This document shows positions 25,572 through 34,830 of a stretch of 64,000 bases of DNA, piece by piece. A model generated the notes under the pieces. It searched no databases. It saw only the letters and a list, made by a program, of their open reading frames with translations, and was not told where the DNA came from. Source of the DNA: SHVO01 sp050250575. GTDB taxonomy: Bacteria; Pseudomonadota; Alphaproteobacteria; Rhodospirillales; Rhodospirillaceae. The position numbers and the translations under genes were made by a program. The stretch spans positions 310,001 through 374,000 of the forward strand of contig JBFWOJ010000001.1 of NCBI GenBank assembly GCA_050250575.1, in the 5' to 3' direction. Numbering within the stretch: the stretch's first letter is position 1; each line of letters begins with the position of its first letter.

Positions 25572-25590
25572 GGATAAACTTTGTTTATCC
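25572..25590. promoter_or_regulatory. perfect inverted repeat GGATAAAC-TTT-GTTTATCC
   Basis: An 8-bp AT-rich perfect inverted repeat with a 3-nt spacer, between the DUF1289 gene and the 91-residue protein gene, both on the minus strand. It lies 69 bp upstream of the latter start, in a position suited to a repressor site. There is no T-tract for termination. Confidence 0.5.
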
Positions 25591-25609
25591 GGGGAAATCG
25601 GACATACGA

Positions 25610-25849
25610 CTATAAGGGCTTGCCGTCCTTGCCGCGCGGCACGATGACCTTGGCGCGTTCGGCGCATGCGGCGACCGTCGCGCGCTTCTGCGCAAGCGTC
25701 ATGGTGCGCCAAGCGCCGATCTCCTGGATCGTACGCAGGCATCCCATGCAAAGTCCGGTCGTGCGATCCATCGTGCAAATGCTGATGCAGGGCGAGGCCA
25801 CAAGCTCCTCGCCGGACTCATCTGCTGCGGGTGACGGGGGAAGTGTCAT
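25610..25849 (-). CDS. DUF1289 domain protein
   Basis: A 79-residue protein with the DUF1289 pattern: SPCISICTMDRTTGLCMGCLRTI, four cysteines able to bind a metal (in parts CISIC and CMGC), then EIGAW. ATG 25849 gives MTLPPSPAADES, while a longer frame to 25954 reads into the queF leader. Function of DUF1289 is unknown; it is a small probable metal-binding protein. It is divergent from queF with 44 bp between starts. Confidence 0.85.
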   Translation of the reverse strand: MTLPPSPAADESGEELVASPCISICTMDRTTGLCMGCLRTIQEIGAWRTMTLAQKRATVAACAERAKVIVPRGKDGKPL

Positions 25850-25893
25850 GCGACGTGCGCGTGTTATGATGCGGAAGAACGCTTCTGGAAAAG

Positions 25894-26358
25894 ATGACCA
25901 TGGATAGACCCGATAACCTGACTCAACTCGGCGAACAAGCGCCGTTGCCGGCATCGCCCGATGTTGCGGTCCTGGAAACCGTACCTAATCCTCATGCCGG
26001 CACCGACTACCTGATCCGGTTCACTTGTCCGGAGTTCACCTCGCTCTGCCCGGTCACGGCCCAGCCGGACTACGCCCATCTGGTGATCGACTATGTCGCG
26101 GACGAAACCATCGTCGAGTCAAAGTCGCTAAAGCTATTTCTGGGCTCGTTCCGCAATCACGGCTCATTCCACGAAGATTGCACGCTGACGATCGCCAAGC
26201 GTATCGTCGAAGCCGCTTCACCGAAATGGCTGCGCATCGGCGGCTATTGGTATCCGCGCGGCGGGATTCCGATCGACGTCTTCTGGCAAACCGGCGCGCC
26301 GCCCGAAGGGGTGTGGGTTCCCGACCAGGGTGTAGCGCCCTATCGCGGCCGCGGCTGA
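25894..26358 (+). CDS. queF: NADPH-dependent 7-cyano-7-deazaguanine reductase QueF
   Basis: A 154-residue single-domain (type I) reductase that turns preQ0 into preQ1 in queuosine biosynthesis. The nucleophilic Cys is in TSLCPVTAQPDYA, and SKSLKLFLGSFRNHGSFHED carries the substrate-binding Glu/His residues (read in two parts). Length is typical. ATG 25894 or 25900 (MDRPDN) is the start. No other que gene is adjacent. Confidence 0.95.
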   Translation: MTMDRPDNLTQLGEQAPLPASPDVAVLETVPNPHAGTDYLIRFTCPEFTSLCPVTAQPDYAHLVIDYVADETIVESKSLKLFLGSFRNHGSFHEDCTLTIAKRIVEAASPKWLRIGGYWYPRGGIPIDVFWQTGAPPEGVWVPDQGVAPYRGRG

Positions 26359-26378
26359 CAGCCGCGCGCGAGAATGAA

Positions 26379-26404
26379 AAAGGGGCGCGTTGCCGCGCCC
26401 CTTT
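26379..26404. terminator. bidirectional intrinsic terminator between queF and msrB
   Basis: A perfect 11-bp stem AAAGGGGCGCG / CGCGCCCCTTT with loop TTGC, flanked by A-rich sequence on the left and CTTTC on the right, so it can act in both directions. It lies 20 bp after queF. Confidence 0.9.
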
Positions 26405-26614
26405 CTAACTCCTGGTCTGCCAGAGTCAGCGACCTGGAGCCCTCCCCCCCTCGTGATCTTCGCGGCGCTCGGAGGCGCACCGCGACGGGCAAGAACATTG
26501 CTTATCGTGCCTGACCCGGCAAGCGCGAGCTTAACAAGACGGTCATATTTTTTGATTGACGCGACATATTTGCATCAGGCGAGGCCATGCGTACCGTTGA
26601 ATCTGGAGTTCGCC

Positions 26615-27025
26615 TTATGTGCCCGACAGTGCGGATTTTCGTTTGAATTCCAGGGCCGCAGAGTTGATGCAATAGCGCTCGCCGGCAGGCGCCGGACCGT
26701 CGGGAAAGACGTGGCCGAGATGGCCGCCACAGTTCGCGCAGGTCACTTCGACCCGCACCATGCCGTGACTGGTATCGCGATGCGCATCGAGAGCATCGGC
26801 GGCCGCCGGCGCCGTAAAGCTCGGCCAGCCTGAACCGGAATTATACTTCGTGCCAGCGTCGAACAGGGTAGCGCCGCATCCGGCGCAGACGAAGATGCCT
26901 TCGCCCTTGAAATCGTTGTACGCGCCCGTGAAGGCGCGCTCGGTGCCCTTTTCGCGCAGTACGCGGAATTGTTCGGGCGTCAGCTCATGGCGCCATTGCT
27001 CTTCCGACTTCGAAATCTTCGGCAT
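26615..27025 (-). CDS. msrB: peptide-methionine (R)-S-oxide reductase
   Basis: A 136-residue cytosolic repair enzyme. Two CxxC zinc pairs (CAGC; CANC) and the catalytic RYCINSAAL are present, with the SGSGWPSF and GHLGHVFPDGP motifs. I chose ATG 27025 because GGAGG ends 6 bp before it; the ATG at 27031 sits directly on that Shine-Dalgarno. It follows the DUF2333 gene by 23 bp. With msrPQ at 17-18.6 kb the window encodes methionine repair for both compartments. Confidence 0.96.
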   Translation of the reverse strand: MPKISKSEEQWRHELTPEQFRVLREKGTERAFTGAYNDFKGEGIFVCAGCGATLFDAGTKYNSGSGWPSFTAPAAADALDAHRDTSHGMVRVEVTCANCGGHLGHVFPDGPAPAGERYCINSAALEFKRKSALSGT

Positions 27026-27048
27026 GCGCATCCTCCGTGAGAACGAAT

Positions 27049-28056
27049 CTATTTCTGAAGGGTATCAACCAACTCGCGCAGCTGCGTGCGGGCGCGCAAA
27101 AGGTAGAAACCAAGCGTCGCCAGATGCGAAGGCGACAGCGTGCTGTCCTGCGCGCCGTTGATCACGATCAATGGATCCATCGCGGCGCCGGTGCGCATCG
27201 ACGTCAGCATCTCGGTCCAAATCTCGCCCGCCCGCCGATCTTCGATCACGGTCGAAAAATCCTGCCCGACCGCGTTCAAGATCACGGCGTATCCGTACAT
27301 CTTGCCTTTGACGTTGAAGAATACGTCATCGGCCGCCGAATCGAAGTGCCCGCCGGCCGTGGCCACGCGTGCCTCGATGACGGCGCTGGCGGAGCCGAGA
27401 TCGGAGGCGATGCGATCGAGAAGGACAATCAGATTGTCGGCACGGCGTTCGTAGGTTGCCGTGCCCGCGGCCAGCGCGCGGTTATAAAGAAGCAGGGCCT
27501 CGACACCACGCTTGTACTGCGTCTCGGCTTTCGCATCCGGCCAGATGTTGCCTTGGCCCCAATACCAGACCGTCCCGTCATAACGCAGAAGCGACGAGGC
27601 ACGATCGACGTTCTCGTCGATGGCGCTGGAACCGCGCACACGGCCGAGATGGTCGCCTAGTTCGAGCGCGAAACGCGATACCGCGTACATGATGCCGAGC
27701 TGATAGCTTGGCGTGTTGTCCAGCGGCGCCGACGGATGCCAAAAGGGCTTGTTGGCGATCCAGCGTTCGGCTTCGCGCATGGTGACGGTCGCGGCGATGG
27801 CGACGGCCTGGCTGCCGCCGGCCACGGTGTATTGGGGTGCCGGAGCGATGTCGAGATCGTCGTCGATCTCATTGAAGACCAGCATCCCGAGCGGGTAGTA
27901 GACGATGAGAATGAAGAGGATCGTCCCGACGATCCACGGCGCGGCGCGCGAGAATGCCGATTGCACGTCGGCGGGGGAAGTTTCGCTGACGCGCTCGCGG
28001 CCCGAATCCCAGAGCGATCTGAGACCGTCGAAGAAGTGACGAAGGATGTCGGGCAT
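27049..28056 (-). CDS. DUF2333 family membrane protein
   Basis: A 335-residue protein: a short cytosolic N-terminus (LRHFFDGLRSLWDSG), one membrane helix near 40-60 (WIVGTILFILIVYYPLGMLV), then a large likely periplasmic domain with DUF2333 features (FWHPSAPLDNTPSYQLGIMY in parts; NVKGKMYGYAVILNAVGQDF). Function is unknown. It is co-directional with msrB 23 bp downstream. Confidence 0.85.
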   Translation of the reverse strand: MPDILRHFFDGLRSLWDSGRERVSETSPADVQSAFSRAAPWIVGTILFILIVYYPLGMLVFNEIDDDLDIAPAPQYTVAGGSQAVAIAATVTMREAERWIANKPFWHPSAPLDNTPSYQLGIMYAVSRFALELGDHLGRVRGSSAIDENVDRASSLLRYDGTVWYWGQGNIWPDAKAETQYKRGVEALLLYNRALAAGTATYERRADNLIVLLDRIASDLGSASAVIEARVATAGGHFDSAADDVFFNVKGKMYGYAVILNAVGQDFSTVIEDRRAGEIWTEMLTSMRTGAAMDPLIVINGAQDSTLSPSHLATLGFYLLRARTQLRELVDTLQK

Positions 28057-28155
28057 GAACTCTGTCTTGTGCTAAGGCTTTAGTACGCGCCGATTGCAGG
28101 CCGCCAAGATGGAGTTAAGGCGATGGGCGGTCAATGCCCGGAACTTCATTAGGAC

Positions 28156-29040
28156 ATGCTGGCATTAAGCTTACCCGCACTTTCGCTCGGCCTTGCCTGC
28201 GGAGTGCTTTATTCGGCCGGGGATTTTTTCCGGAAAGCCGCGCCGCCGGCCTGCCCGGCCGAGACCATTCTCTTTTATTATATCGCCGGCCAGCTTCCGG
28301 TGCTGGCGGCCTGGGTGTGGTGGACGGGTGAGACGCGCATCGCATCCGGCTATCTGCTTCCCGGCGCGATCGATGCGGCTTTTGGCCTCGCCGCCAATCT
28401 CCTGTTCATCGTCTCGATCCGGCGCTCGCCGCTGAGCTTGATGATTCCCTTGCTGGCGCTCGTGCCGGTCGTCGCCCTTTGCATGGGCGGCCTGCTCCTT
28501 GGCGAATGGCCCACGCCCCGCCAGCATGTGGGCATCGTCTTGATTGCCGCCGGGCTCTTCATTCTGTTTCAACCGCCGGAGTCCAAGGCGGGCCTGGGCG
28601 CGGCGTGGAGAGCCTTGCGCGCGCAGCGCGGCACGGCGCCCATGCTCGGCGTCGTGCTCCTTTGGTCGTCGACGCCGGCGCTCGACAAACTTTGCCTTTC
28701 CTACACGACCCCCGGACTGCACGGGCTGATTCAAATCGGGGCAATCTGGAGCAGCCTTTTGCTTTGGGCGATTGTCCGCGGCGGAAAAAGCCTTCGCCTT
28801 TCCCCCGGCGCGGCGCGCCCTGTGCTCGCCTCGGCGATCGCGGGCGGCGGAGGATATGCGCTGCAGCTTTTAGCCTATTCGCTGGCGATGGTGGCGCTGA
28901 TCGAGGTCCTCAAACGAACGGTCGCGCTGCTGTCGTCGCTCCTCCTCGGACATGCAGCCTTCCGCGAGCCTCTGAGCGTCGCCAAAACAGCGGGAATCGC
29001 CGTCATTGCCGGCGGGCTGGTCCTGGTCATGCTCGCTTAA
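28156..29040 (+). CDS. EamA/DMT-family transporter
   Basis: A 294-residue inner-membrane protein of about ten helices in two EamA repeats (the first ending GIVLIAAGLFILF near 135, the second ending IAVIAGGLVLVMLA). Such proteins export metabolites or take up small molecules; the substrate cannot be inferred. Its TAA overlaps the phosphatase-receptor stop on the other strand through a shared TTAA. Confidence 0.85.
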   Translation: MLALSLPALSLGLACGVLYSAGDFFRKAAPPACPAETILFYYIAGQLPVLAAWVWWTGETRIASGYLLPGAIDAAFGLAANLLFIVSIRRSPLSLMIPLLALVPVVALCMGGLLLGEWPTPRQHVGIVLIAAGLFILFQPPESKAGLGAAWRALRAQRGTAPMLGVVLLWSSTPALDKLCLSYTTPGLHGLIQIGAIWSSLLLWAIVRGGKSLRLSPGAARPVLASAIAGGGGYALQLLAYSLAMVALIEVLKRTVALLSSLLLGHAAFREPLSVAKTAGIAVIAGGLVLVMLA

Positions 29041-31202
29041 GCATTCTCCTTGCCGAACTTCACGACGACGAGCGTGACGTCATCGTTCTGCGCCCCACCG
29101 CCGGCGAATTCCGCCAGCGCATCGACCACGGCGTCGCAGATCTGCGCCGCGGGAAGATGAGCGGTCGCACGGATCACGCCCATCAATCCTTCCTTTCCGA
29201 AGGCTTCGCCTGCGACGTTCCTAGTTTCCCAGATGCCGTCGGTGCCGACGATCAGAAGGCCGCTCTGCGGCCAATCGTCGCGGACGTTTTCCTGGAACGA
29301 CCAGTCGGGATTGACGCCAAGGGGGATATCATGGGCCGCAAGCTCCTCGAACTCGCGGGTCGAGCGGTTGAAGAACAGCAGCGGTCCGTGGCCGGCGCTG
29401 ATCCAACGCAGGCGTCGCGTTTCCGGCTCGAGGACGAGGTAGACCAGTGTCACGAAGCGCCCGGCGGCGGCATCCTGGGCGACGTGCCGATTGACGGCGC
29501 GCATCAACAGCTGCAGCGACGTGTCGTCCTCGGCGAAGCTGCGGAGCAGCGCACGCACCGACGTCATCGTCAGCGCGGCGACGACGCCATGGCCTGAGAC
29601 ATCGCCAACGGCAATGCCCAGACGTTCGCTTCCGTTGGCATCGCGCAGCGGAATGAAGTCGTAATAATCCCCGCCGACGGCGTCGTGGTAGACGCTGCGA
29701 CCGGCGATATCGAATCCAGGCACGCGCGGGGCCGCTTCGGGCAGAAGCTTCTGCTGCACTTCGCGGGCGAGTGTCAGGGATTCTTTGACCTGAATGTGGC
29801 TTCGCAGCTCAGGCACCATTGCGTTGAACACCATGGCGAGATCGCCGACCTCGTCGCGGCTCGTGACTTCGGCACGCGCGTCGAGATTGCCGCGCGCCAA
29901 ACCCTCGGCGGTAGCCGCGAGCTCGCGCAAAGGGCTGGTGATGGTACGCGCCGCGAGGGCGGCGAGGCCGGCAATCATCACCACGAGCGCGATCGAAGCA
30001 ATACCGGCGAGGCGGACTTCATCGATCACCGCTTGGCGCACGTTGTCCTGCGCCTTGTCGGCAACACCTTCGATGTCATCGACCGGCACGATATAGAGGA
30101 GCGTCGAACCGAGGTTTTCGAGGCCTCCGTAGACCCAAAGCGACTCACGCCCGCGATGCACACCGCGCTGGATGCCGTCGCGACCCGCCAGGAGATCTTT
30201 CGTCACGGCCTCGATGATGGCCGCGTCGGCCTCGAGCGCCGGCGCTTCGGGCCGGGCGTCCCAGGCGATGCCGATATCCCGATAGAGATTTGACGCAATC
30301 ACCCTCAGCACCGGCGTGCCCGTGCTTTGTTCCGCGACATAAGGAGCTCCTGCCGCCTCGACGAGCTGAACGATGTAATTTTCGGCGCGCGTACCAAGCC
30401 GGGTCTGCGCCTGGACCGTGCTGAGGAATGCAAGCACGTCCACATCGATCGCCGCGACACCGGCGAACATGCCGTCCTTCTTGATCGGGATCGTCGCGGT
30501 CAGAAGCAAGCGGCGGGTGGAAGCGTCGAGCAGCGGCGGATGCCACACGACGTCTTGAGCCTGGAGGGTATTCTTGTACCAGTCGCGCTGACGCGGATCG
30601 TAACCTTCCGGATAGCCCCCGTGTCCCGGGAACGAGGCGTGCACGCCCTCTTCGAGGGTGACATACTGCCAATAGAACAGGTTCCTATTATCCTCGGCCA
30701 GCCGCCTGTACAGCGCATCCATGTCGGAGAGCCGGCGCATGAGCGGCTGAACCGCGCCGCGCGTGATGCCAGGCGCCACCAGGAACGACTGATGTTCGCG
30801 CGAGATCGGGATCGCCTGAAGCTCGCCGCGCGGCGAAGCGATCGCGTGGTCGAGCGCGAGATCGGTTCCCGGGGGCCAGGTCTTAGGCGAATCAAAGTCG
30901 GTGTGGAAATAAAGGGCGATCTCGCCGGTCGGCGGGTCTGCGCCCAGCCGGACCTCGACTTCGCGCGCCAGCAGGCGCAGGGCGAGCTCCACTTGGCGCC
31001 GTTGGGACGCCATGAGATCGGAGGAGGTCGCTACAGCCTGCAAAAGCTGGCTCTGCATCTCCGCGACCGCAGCGGTCTTGCCCGCGCCGGCGATGGCCAG
31101 CCCGAGACTTTCCATCGCCTTCTCGCTGCGCCACGACAGCGCCGCGAGCGGGATCAAGCCGATGACCAGAAGCAGAACGAAGAGCTTCGCTTGGATACGC
31201 AT
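29037..31202 (-). CDS. membrane receptor with Cache, HAMP and SpoIIE-type PP2C phosphatase
   Basis: A 721-residue protein. A membrane helix at 5-22 is followed by a periplasmic dCache-like sensor (to about 390; GYDPRQRDWYKN, LTATIPIKKDGMFAGVAAIDVD in parts), a second helix (IASIALVVMIAGLAALAA), a HAMP domain (ITSPLRELAATAEGLARGNL) and a SpoIIE/RsbU phosphatase with metal Asp residues in DAVGGDYYDF, VGDVSGHG, VGTDGIWE and QNDDVTLVV. It should dephosphorylate a Ser/Thr-phosphorylated anti-sigma antagonist or similar target on sensing a ligand. It lies 36 bp after the degenerate EAL gene and is probably its operon partner. Confidence 0.9.
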   Translation of the reverse strand: MRIQAKLFVLLLVIGLIPLAALSWRSEKAMESLGLAIAGAGKTAAVAEMQSQLLQAVATSSDLMASQRRQVELALRLLAREVEVRLGADPPTGEIALYFHTDFDSPKTWPPGTDLALDHAIASPRGELQAIPISREHQSFLVAPGITRGAVQPLMRRLSDMDALYRRLAEDNRNLFYWQYVTLEEGVHASFPGHGGYPEGYDPRQRDWYKNTLQAQDVVWHPPLLDASTRRLLLTATIPIKKDGMFAGVAAIDVDVLAFLSTVQAQTRLGTRAENYIVQLVEAAGAPYVAEQSTGTPVLRVIASNLYRDIGIAWDARPEAPALEADAAIIEAVTKDLLAGRDGIQRGVHRGRESLWVYGGLENLGSTLLYIVPVDDIEGVADKAQDNVRQAVIDEVRLAGIASIALVVMIAGLAALAARTITSPLRELAATAEGLARGNLDARAEVTSRDEVGDLAMVFNAMVPELRSHIQVKESLTLAREVQQKLLPEAAPRVPGFDIAGRSVYHDAVGGDYYDFIPLRDANGSERLGIAVGDVSGHGVVAALTMTSVRALLRSFAEDDTSLQLLMRAVNRHVAQDAAAGRFVTLVYLVLEPETRRLRWISAGHGPLLFFNRSTREFEELAAHDIPLGVNPDWSFQENVRDDWPQSGLLIVGTDGIWETRNVAGEAFGKEGLMGVIRATAHLPAAQICDAVVDALAEFAGGGAQNDDVTLVVVKFGKENA

Positions 31203-31238
31203 GGAAGCGGTATAGCGAAGAAAAGGGTGGGGTGAAAC

Positions 31239-32489
31239 TCAGCTCGCCGCCGGCGCGGCCTTCTTGAGCATGTCGTCGATAAGGAAGCCCTGGAAAAGGT
31301 TGATACCCATGCGGTCCCCGACCTCAAGCGCACGCTCGTTGTCCACGCGGATCAGGACCGGGAGCACGTTACAGTCGATCAGGTACTTCACCGCGCGCTC
31401 GCGCTCCTTGAGGATATCTTCGGCACCATTGCGCCAGTGGATCTTGGCGATGCTCGCCCCGATGTAATCGAGGTCCACGAGGCCCACGGTCTGCGGGAAG
31501 ATCTGGTCGACCGCTATGGTCGCGCCCTTGGACTTGATCAGACCCCGCGCCACCTGGAACTCGTCGAAGTTCTCGACGATATTTGACTGGCGGAATTCGA
31601 AAACCACTTCCTTCAGCACCGCCTCCGGGGTGCGTTCGATGAAACTCTCGAACTGCTCGGTGAAGACGCTCTCGACATTGAGATTGATCGAGCAGCGCCC
31701 GCCCTTGGTGTGCATGTGGTCGAACGCCTGCAGCAATATCTGGTCGAGCACGAGCGTGAACTCGTTGAACAGGCGCCCGGACCCGCGCATTTCGACGTCG
31801 ACGAACAGCGGTTTGCGCAATAAGTCCATGCTGATGAAGTATTCCGTCAACACGCGCTCGATGGGCTTGCCCTGCACGTGCATGACGATGTCCTGCTCGC
31901 GCACGAAAGCCTTGATGAACTTCTCGTTGCCGAATTTCTCATAGGCCTTCATGACGTTCTTGATGTCGCCCGTCGTCAGCGGACGGAGCTGTTTGTCGCC
32001 CTGCTCCTGATCCGCGGCGCTGCGCTGAGCGAGTTCGGCGTACTTGGCCACGCGATCCGCGGCCGAACGATAGTTGTTGACCAGATCGTAGCTGAGCACG
32101 AGCCGGCTCTGGTCGATGGTGCCGAAGCTGCCCGGAAAATTCCGCTCGATGGTGCGCAGCATTTCGACCTTCAAGTCGCGCACAAGACCGATCAGCGCGG
32201 TTTCCGTGACTTTGGCCATGATGCCGAGGTCGCAGCTGGAAACTTGATACGTGCTGCCGTGGCGCTTGGCGCCGATGGCGGCGATGCCTTCCGCGATCTG
32301 CGCGATCAGGGATGGCGTACGCTTGGTTTCCGGGAGGGCCGCGGCAACGCTTACTATTACGAGATTTACGCCCGTCTCGGGGGCGTGGCGCCACTGGCCC
32401 ATCTCCTGGACGAGGGCGCGCAGGTCCTTCGGCTTCGCGCGGTTTGCGCCGCCGTCCCCCGCCGCTCCCGTCGACGCTGCGTCAGACAT
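31239..32489 (-). CDS. degenerate EAL-domain-like protein
   Basis: A 416-residue soluble protein. The C-terminal half has the EAL fold outline: FVDVEMRGSGRLFNEFTLVL, SINLNVESVFTEQF, VVFEFRQSNIVENFDEFQVA, ATIAVDQIFPQTVGLVDLDY, AKIHWRNGAEDI and GINLFQGFLIDDML. The EAL signature, most metal-binding acids and the catalytic Glu/Lys context of active phosphodiesterases are not evident, so it probably binds rather than cleaves a ligand (inference). The N-terminal 200 residues match nothing I know. It is followed 36 bp later by the SpoIIE-type receptor gene. Confidence 0.7.
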   Translation of the reverse strand: MSDAASTGAAGDGGANRAKPKDLRALVQEMGQWRHAPETGVNLVIVSVAAALPETKRTPSLIAQIAEGIAAIGAKRHGSTYQVSSCDLGIMAKVTETALIGLVRDLKVEMLRTIERNFPGSFGTIDQSRLVLSYDLVNNYRSAADRVAKYAELAQRSAADQEQGDKQLRPLTTGDIKNVMKAYEKFGNEKFIKAFVREQDIVMHVQGKPIERVLTEYFISMDLLRKPLFVDVEMRGSGRLFNEFTLVLDQILLQAFDHMHTKGGRCSINLNVESVFTEQFESFIERTPEAVLKEVVFEFRQSNIVENFDEFQVARGLIKSKGATIAVDQIFPQTVGLVDLDYIGASIAKIHWRNGAEDILKERERAVKYLIDCNVLPVLIRVDNERALEVGDRMGINLFQGFLIDDMLKKAAPAAS

Positions 32490-32799
32490 CCCAAGTCGTC
32501 CTTGCCGAGGACCGCGGCCCCAACCGCCGCCTTAAGTAACGGGGAAATGACATCAAGGCCCTCGTTTGCGCGAAGCTAGCCGGTCGGCCTGCACGGGTCA
32601 ATTAAAGCCATGAAAAATCTGGACTTTCCCACCTTCCCACGTGACTGGACCTCATCGTATAGCGCGTCCGCCGGCCGAGGCTTTTGACCGGGGACAAATC
32701 GGCTCGGAATGTGTTGAAGAAAAAAGATAAACCCCGAATTGGGGTTCCCGAGTTGGCCCCGGTGGACGACAATGGGCCCATAACCTGGGAGGCGGGGAA
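32490..32799. other. divergent intergenic region upstream of the fatty-acid operon
   Basis: 310 bp between the EAL-like gene and the SCP2 gene, with no coding frame. A short hairpin AACCCC-GAATT-GGGGTT lies at 32730-32746, and GGAGGCGGGG precedes the SCP2 start. The promoter of the catabolic operon should lie here; I found no clear FadR-type palindrome. Confidence 0.5.
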
Positions 32800-33108
32800 A
32801 TGAGCCTGGACGATCTGGTCGGTGAAATGTCCGGCCAAGCCGACAAACTCAAAGAGTTGAATCACTCGGTTCTGTTCGACCTGGGCGACGAGGGCAAAAT
32901 CCTGCTCGACGCAACCGGTGGCGAGGTGAAGATCACGCCCAACCCGGACACCGACGAAGCCGAGACGACGCTGGTGCTTTCAGGCGACAACCTCGTGAAG
33001 CTCATGAATGGAGACCTCAATCCGATGGTGGCCTTCACCCTCGGCAAGCTGAAGGTGTTCGGCTCCAAGGGCATCGCGCTCAAACTTTCAAGCTTGCTCG
33101 ACAAGTAG
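32800..33108 (+). CDS. SCP2 sterol-binding-domain protein
   Basis: A 102-residue single-domain SCP-2 protein: SVLFDLGDEGKILLDATG, DEAETTLVLSGDNLVKLMNG (in parts), NPMVAFTLGKLKVFGS and a C-terminal helix ALKLSSLLDK. SCP2 domains bind fatty acyl-CoAs or other lipids in a hydrophobic tunnel. It is the first gene of the beta-oxidation run, 13 bp before fadD, so carriage of acyl chains to the ligase or dehydrogenases is a reasonable inference. Confidence 0.92.
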   Translation: MSLDDLVGEMSGQADKLKELNHSVLFDLGDEGKILLDATGGEVKITPNPDTDEAETTLVLSGDNLVKLMNGDLNPMVAFTLGKLKVFGSKGIALKLSSLLDK

Positions 33109-33121
33109 GGCGAGTAGCCGC

Positions 33122-34819
33122 GTGAACGCAAACGGCTCATCGCCCCGCCCTGAATATCCGTGGTTGCGCACGTATCCTGCCTACGCGCCGTGGAACATGC
33201 CGCTCCCGTCGGTGCCGGTATTCCATCTCCTGCACGACGCCGCCGCCAGGTTCGCGAACCGGCCGGCGATGGACTTTTTCGGCAAGCGCTGGACGTACGC
33301 CGAGACCGCCGAGATGGCCGCACGCGCGGCGCAGGGGTTTCAGAAGATCGGGGTGAGCAAGGGCACCCGGGTCGGGCTTTTGTTGCCGAATTCACCCTAC
33401 TACATAGCCGCGTACTTCGGCGTCATGATGGCGGGCGGCATCGTCGTCAACATGAACCCCCTCTACGCCGTGCGCGAACTCGAGACGATGGTGAAGGACT
33501 CGGGCGCTGAGTTCCTCGTCACCATGGATCTCACCGCGATGTATCCGAAGGCGCGCACGCTCCTCAACAATACCAACCTGCGCAAGCTGGTCGTGTGCTC
33601 CATGACGGAAGCGCTGCCGCTCGGCACGTCCGTCCTCTTCAACCTGTTCCGCCGGTCCACTGTCGCGAACGTCGAGGAAGACGACCGCCAGGTGTGGTGG
33701 GACGCCCTCATCGACAACGACGGCGAGCCCAATATTCCCTCGATCAATCCAAAGGATGACGTCGCCGTGCTGCAATACACAGGCGGGACAACCGGCCTGC
33801 CGAAGGGCGCGATGCTCACGCACGCGAATATCGCCGCCAACGTGCGCATGGTCTCCAGTTGGCACGGCAGCCCGGTTTACGGCGAGGAGAAATTTCTCGC
33901 CGCCCTGCCCTTCTTCCACGTTTTCGCGATGACGGTCGCCCTGCTCTGCGCCATGGACCTCGGCGCCGAGATCGTCATGATGCCGCGCTTCGAGCTCAAG
34001 GATTGTTTGAAGCACATCGATAGGAAGAAGCCGACTGTCTTCCCAGCGGTGCCGACGATCTTTACCGCCATAAACAATTCTCCGATCGCCAGCAAATACG
34101 ACCTTACGTCGCTTAAGCTTTGCATCTCGGGCGGCGCGCCGCTACCGGTCGAGGTCAAACGCCAGTTCGAGCAGACGACCGGGTGCGTCGTGGTGGAAGG
34201 CTACGGCCTTTCCGAAACTTCGCCCGTGGTTTGCACCAATCCGACGAGGGGCGTGAACAAGGCCGGCTCCGTCGGATTGCCGATGCCGGGCACGATTGTG
34301 GAGATTCGTTCGCTTGAAGACGACCGCGTCCTCGGGATCGGCGAAAAGGGCGAGATTTGCGTGCGCGGCCCGCAGGTCATGAAGGGCTACTGGAACCGGC
34401 CCGAGGATACGGCCGAGGTCATGAAGAACGGCGCCTTCCATACCGGGGACGTCGGCTACATGGACGAGGAAGGCTACGTGTTCATCGTCGACCGCATCAA
34501 GGACATGATCATCGCCTCGGGCTTCAAGATCTATCCGCGCATGGTGGAAGAGGCGATCTACCTTCATCCCGCTGTCGAAGAAGTGACGGTCATCGGCGTC
34601 GAGGACGAATACCGCGGCCAGGCGCCGAAGGCGTTCATCAAAGTGCGCGCGGGCATGACGCTGACGGAAAACGAAATCCGCGATTTTCTGAAGGACCGGC
34701 TCTCCAAGATCGAGCAGCCCGCCTTATATGAGTTCCGTGACGTCCTACCGAAATCGCTCATCGGCAAGCTGTCGAAGAAAGAACTGAAACACGAAGAAGC
34801 CGCTAAATCGAGCGGCTGA
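33122..34819 (+). CDS. fadD: long-chain fatty acid-CoA ligase
   Basis: A 565-residue ANL-family enzyme activating fatty acids with ATP and CoA. Signature motifs: LQYTGGTTGLPKGAMLTH (P-loop), EGYGLSETSPVV, GEICVRGPQVMKGYW, and the FHTGDVGYMDEEGYVFIVDR core with the hinge RIKDMIIASGFKIYP; the C-terminal catalytic Lys lies in LIGKLSKKEL. The start is GTG 33122. It begins 13 bp after the SCP2 gene and 11 bp before the thiolase gene. Confidence 0.96.
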   Translation: MNANGSSPRPEYPWLRTYPAYAPWNMPLPSVPVFHLLHDAAARFANRPAMDFFGKRWTYAETAEMAARAAQGFQKIGVSKGTRVGLLLPNSPYYIAAYFGVMMAGGIVVNMNPLYAVRELETMVKDSGAEFLVTMDLTAMYPKARTLLNNTNLRKLVVCSMTEALPLGTSVLFNLFRRSTVANVEEDDRQVWWDALIDNDGEPNIPSINPKDDVAVLQYTGGTTGLPKGAMLTHANIAANVRMVSSWHGSPVYGEEKFLAALPFFHVFAMTVALLCAMDLGAEIVMMPRFELKDCLKHIDRKKPTVFPAVPTIFTAINNSPIASKYDLTSLKLCISGGAPLPVEVKRQFEQTTGCVVVEGYGLSETSPVVCTNPTRGVNKAGSVGLPMPGTIVEIRSLEDDRVLGIGEKGEICVRGPQVMKGYWNRPEDTAEVMKNGAFHTGDVGYMDEEGYVFIVDRIKDMIIASGFKIYPRMVEEAIYLHPAVEEVTVIGVEDEYRGQAPKAFIKVRAGMTLTENEIRDFLKDRLSKIEQPALYEFRDVLPKSLIGKLSKKELKHEEAAKSSG

Positions 34820-34830
34820 AGGGAACAAAC

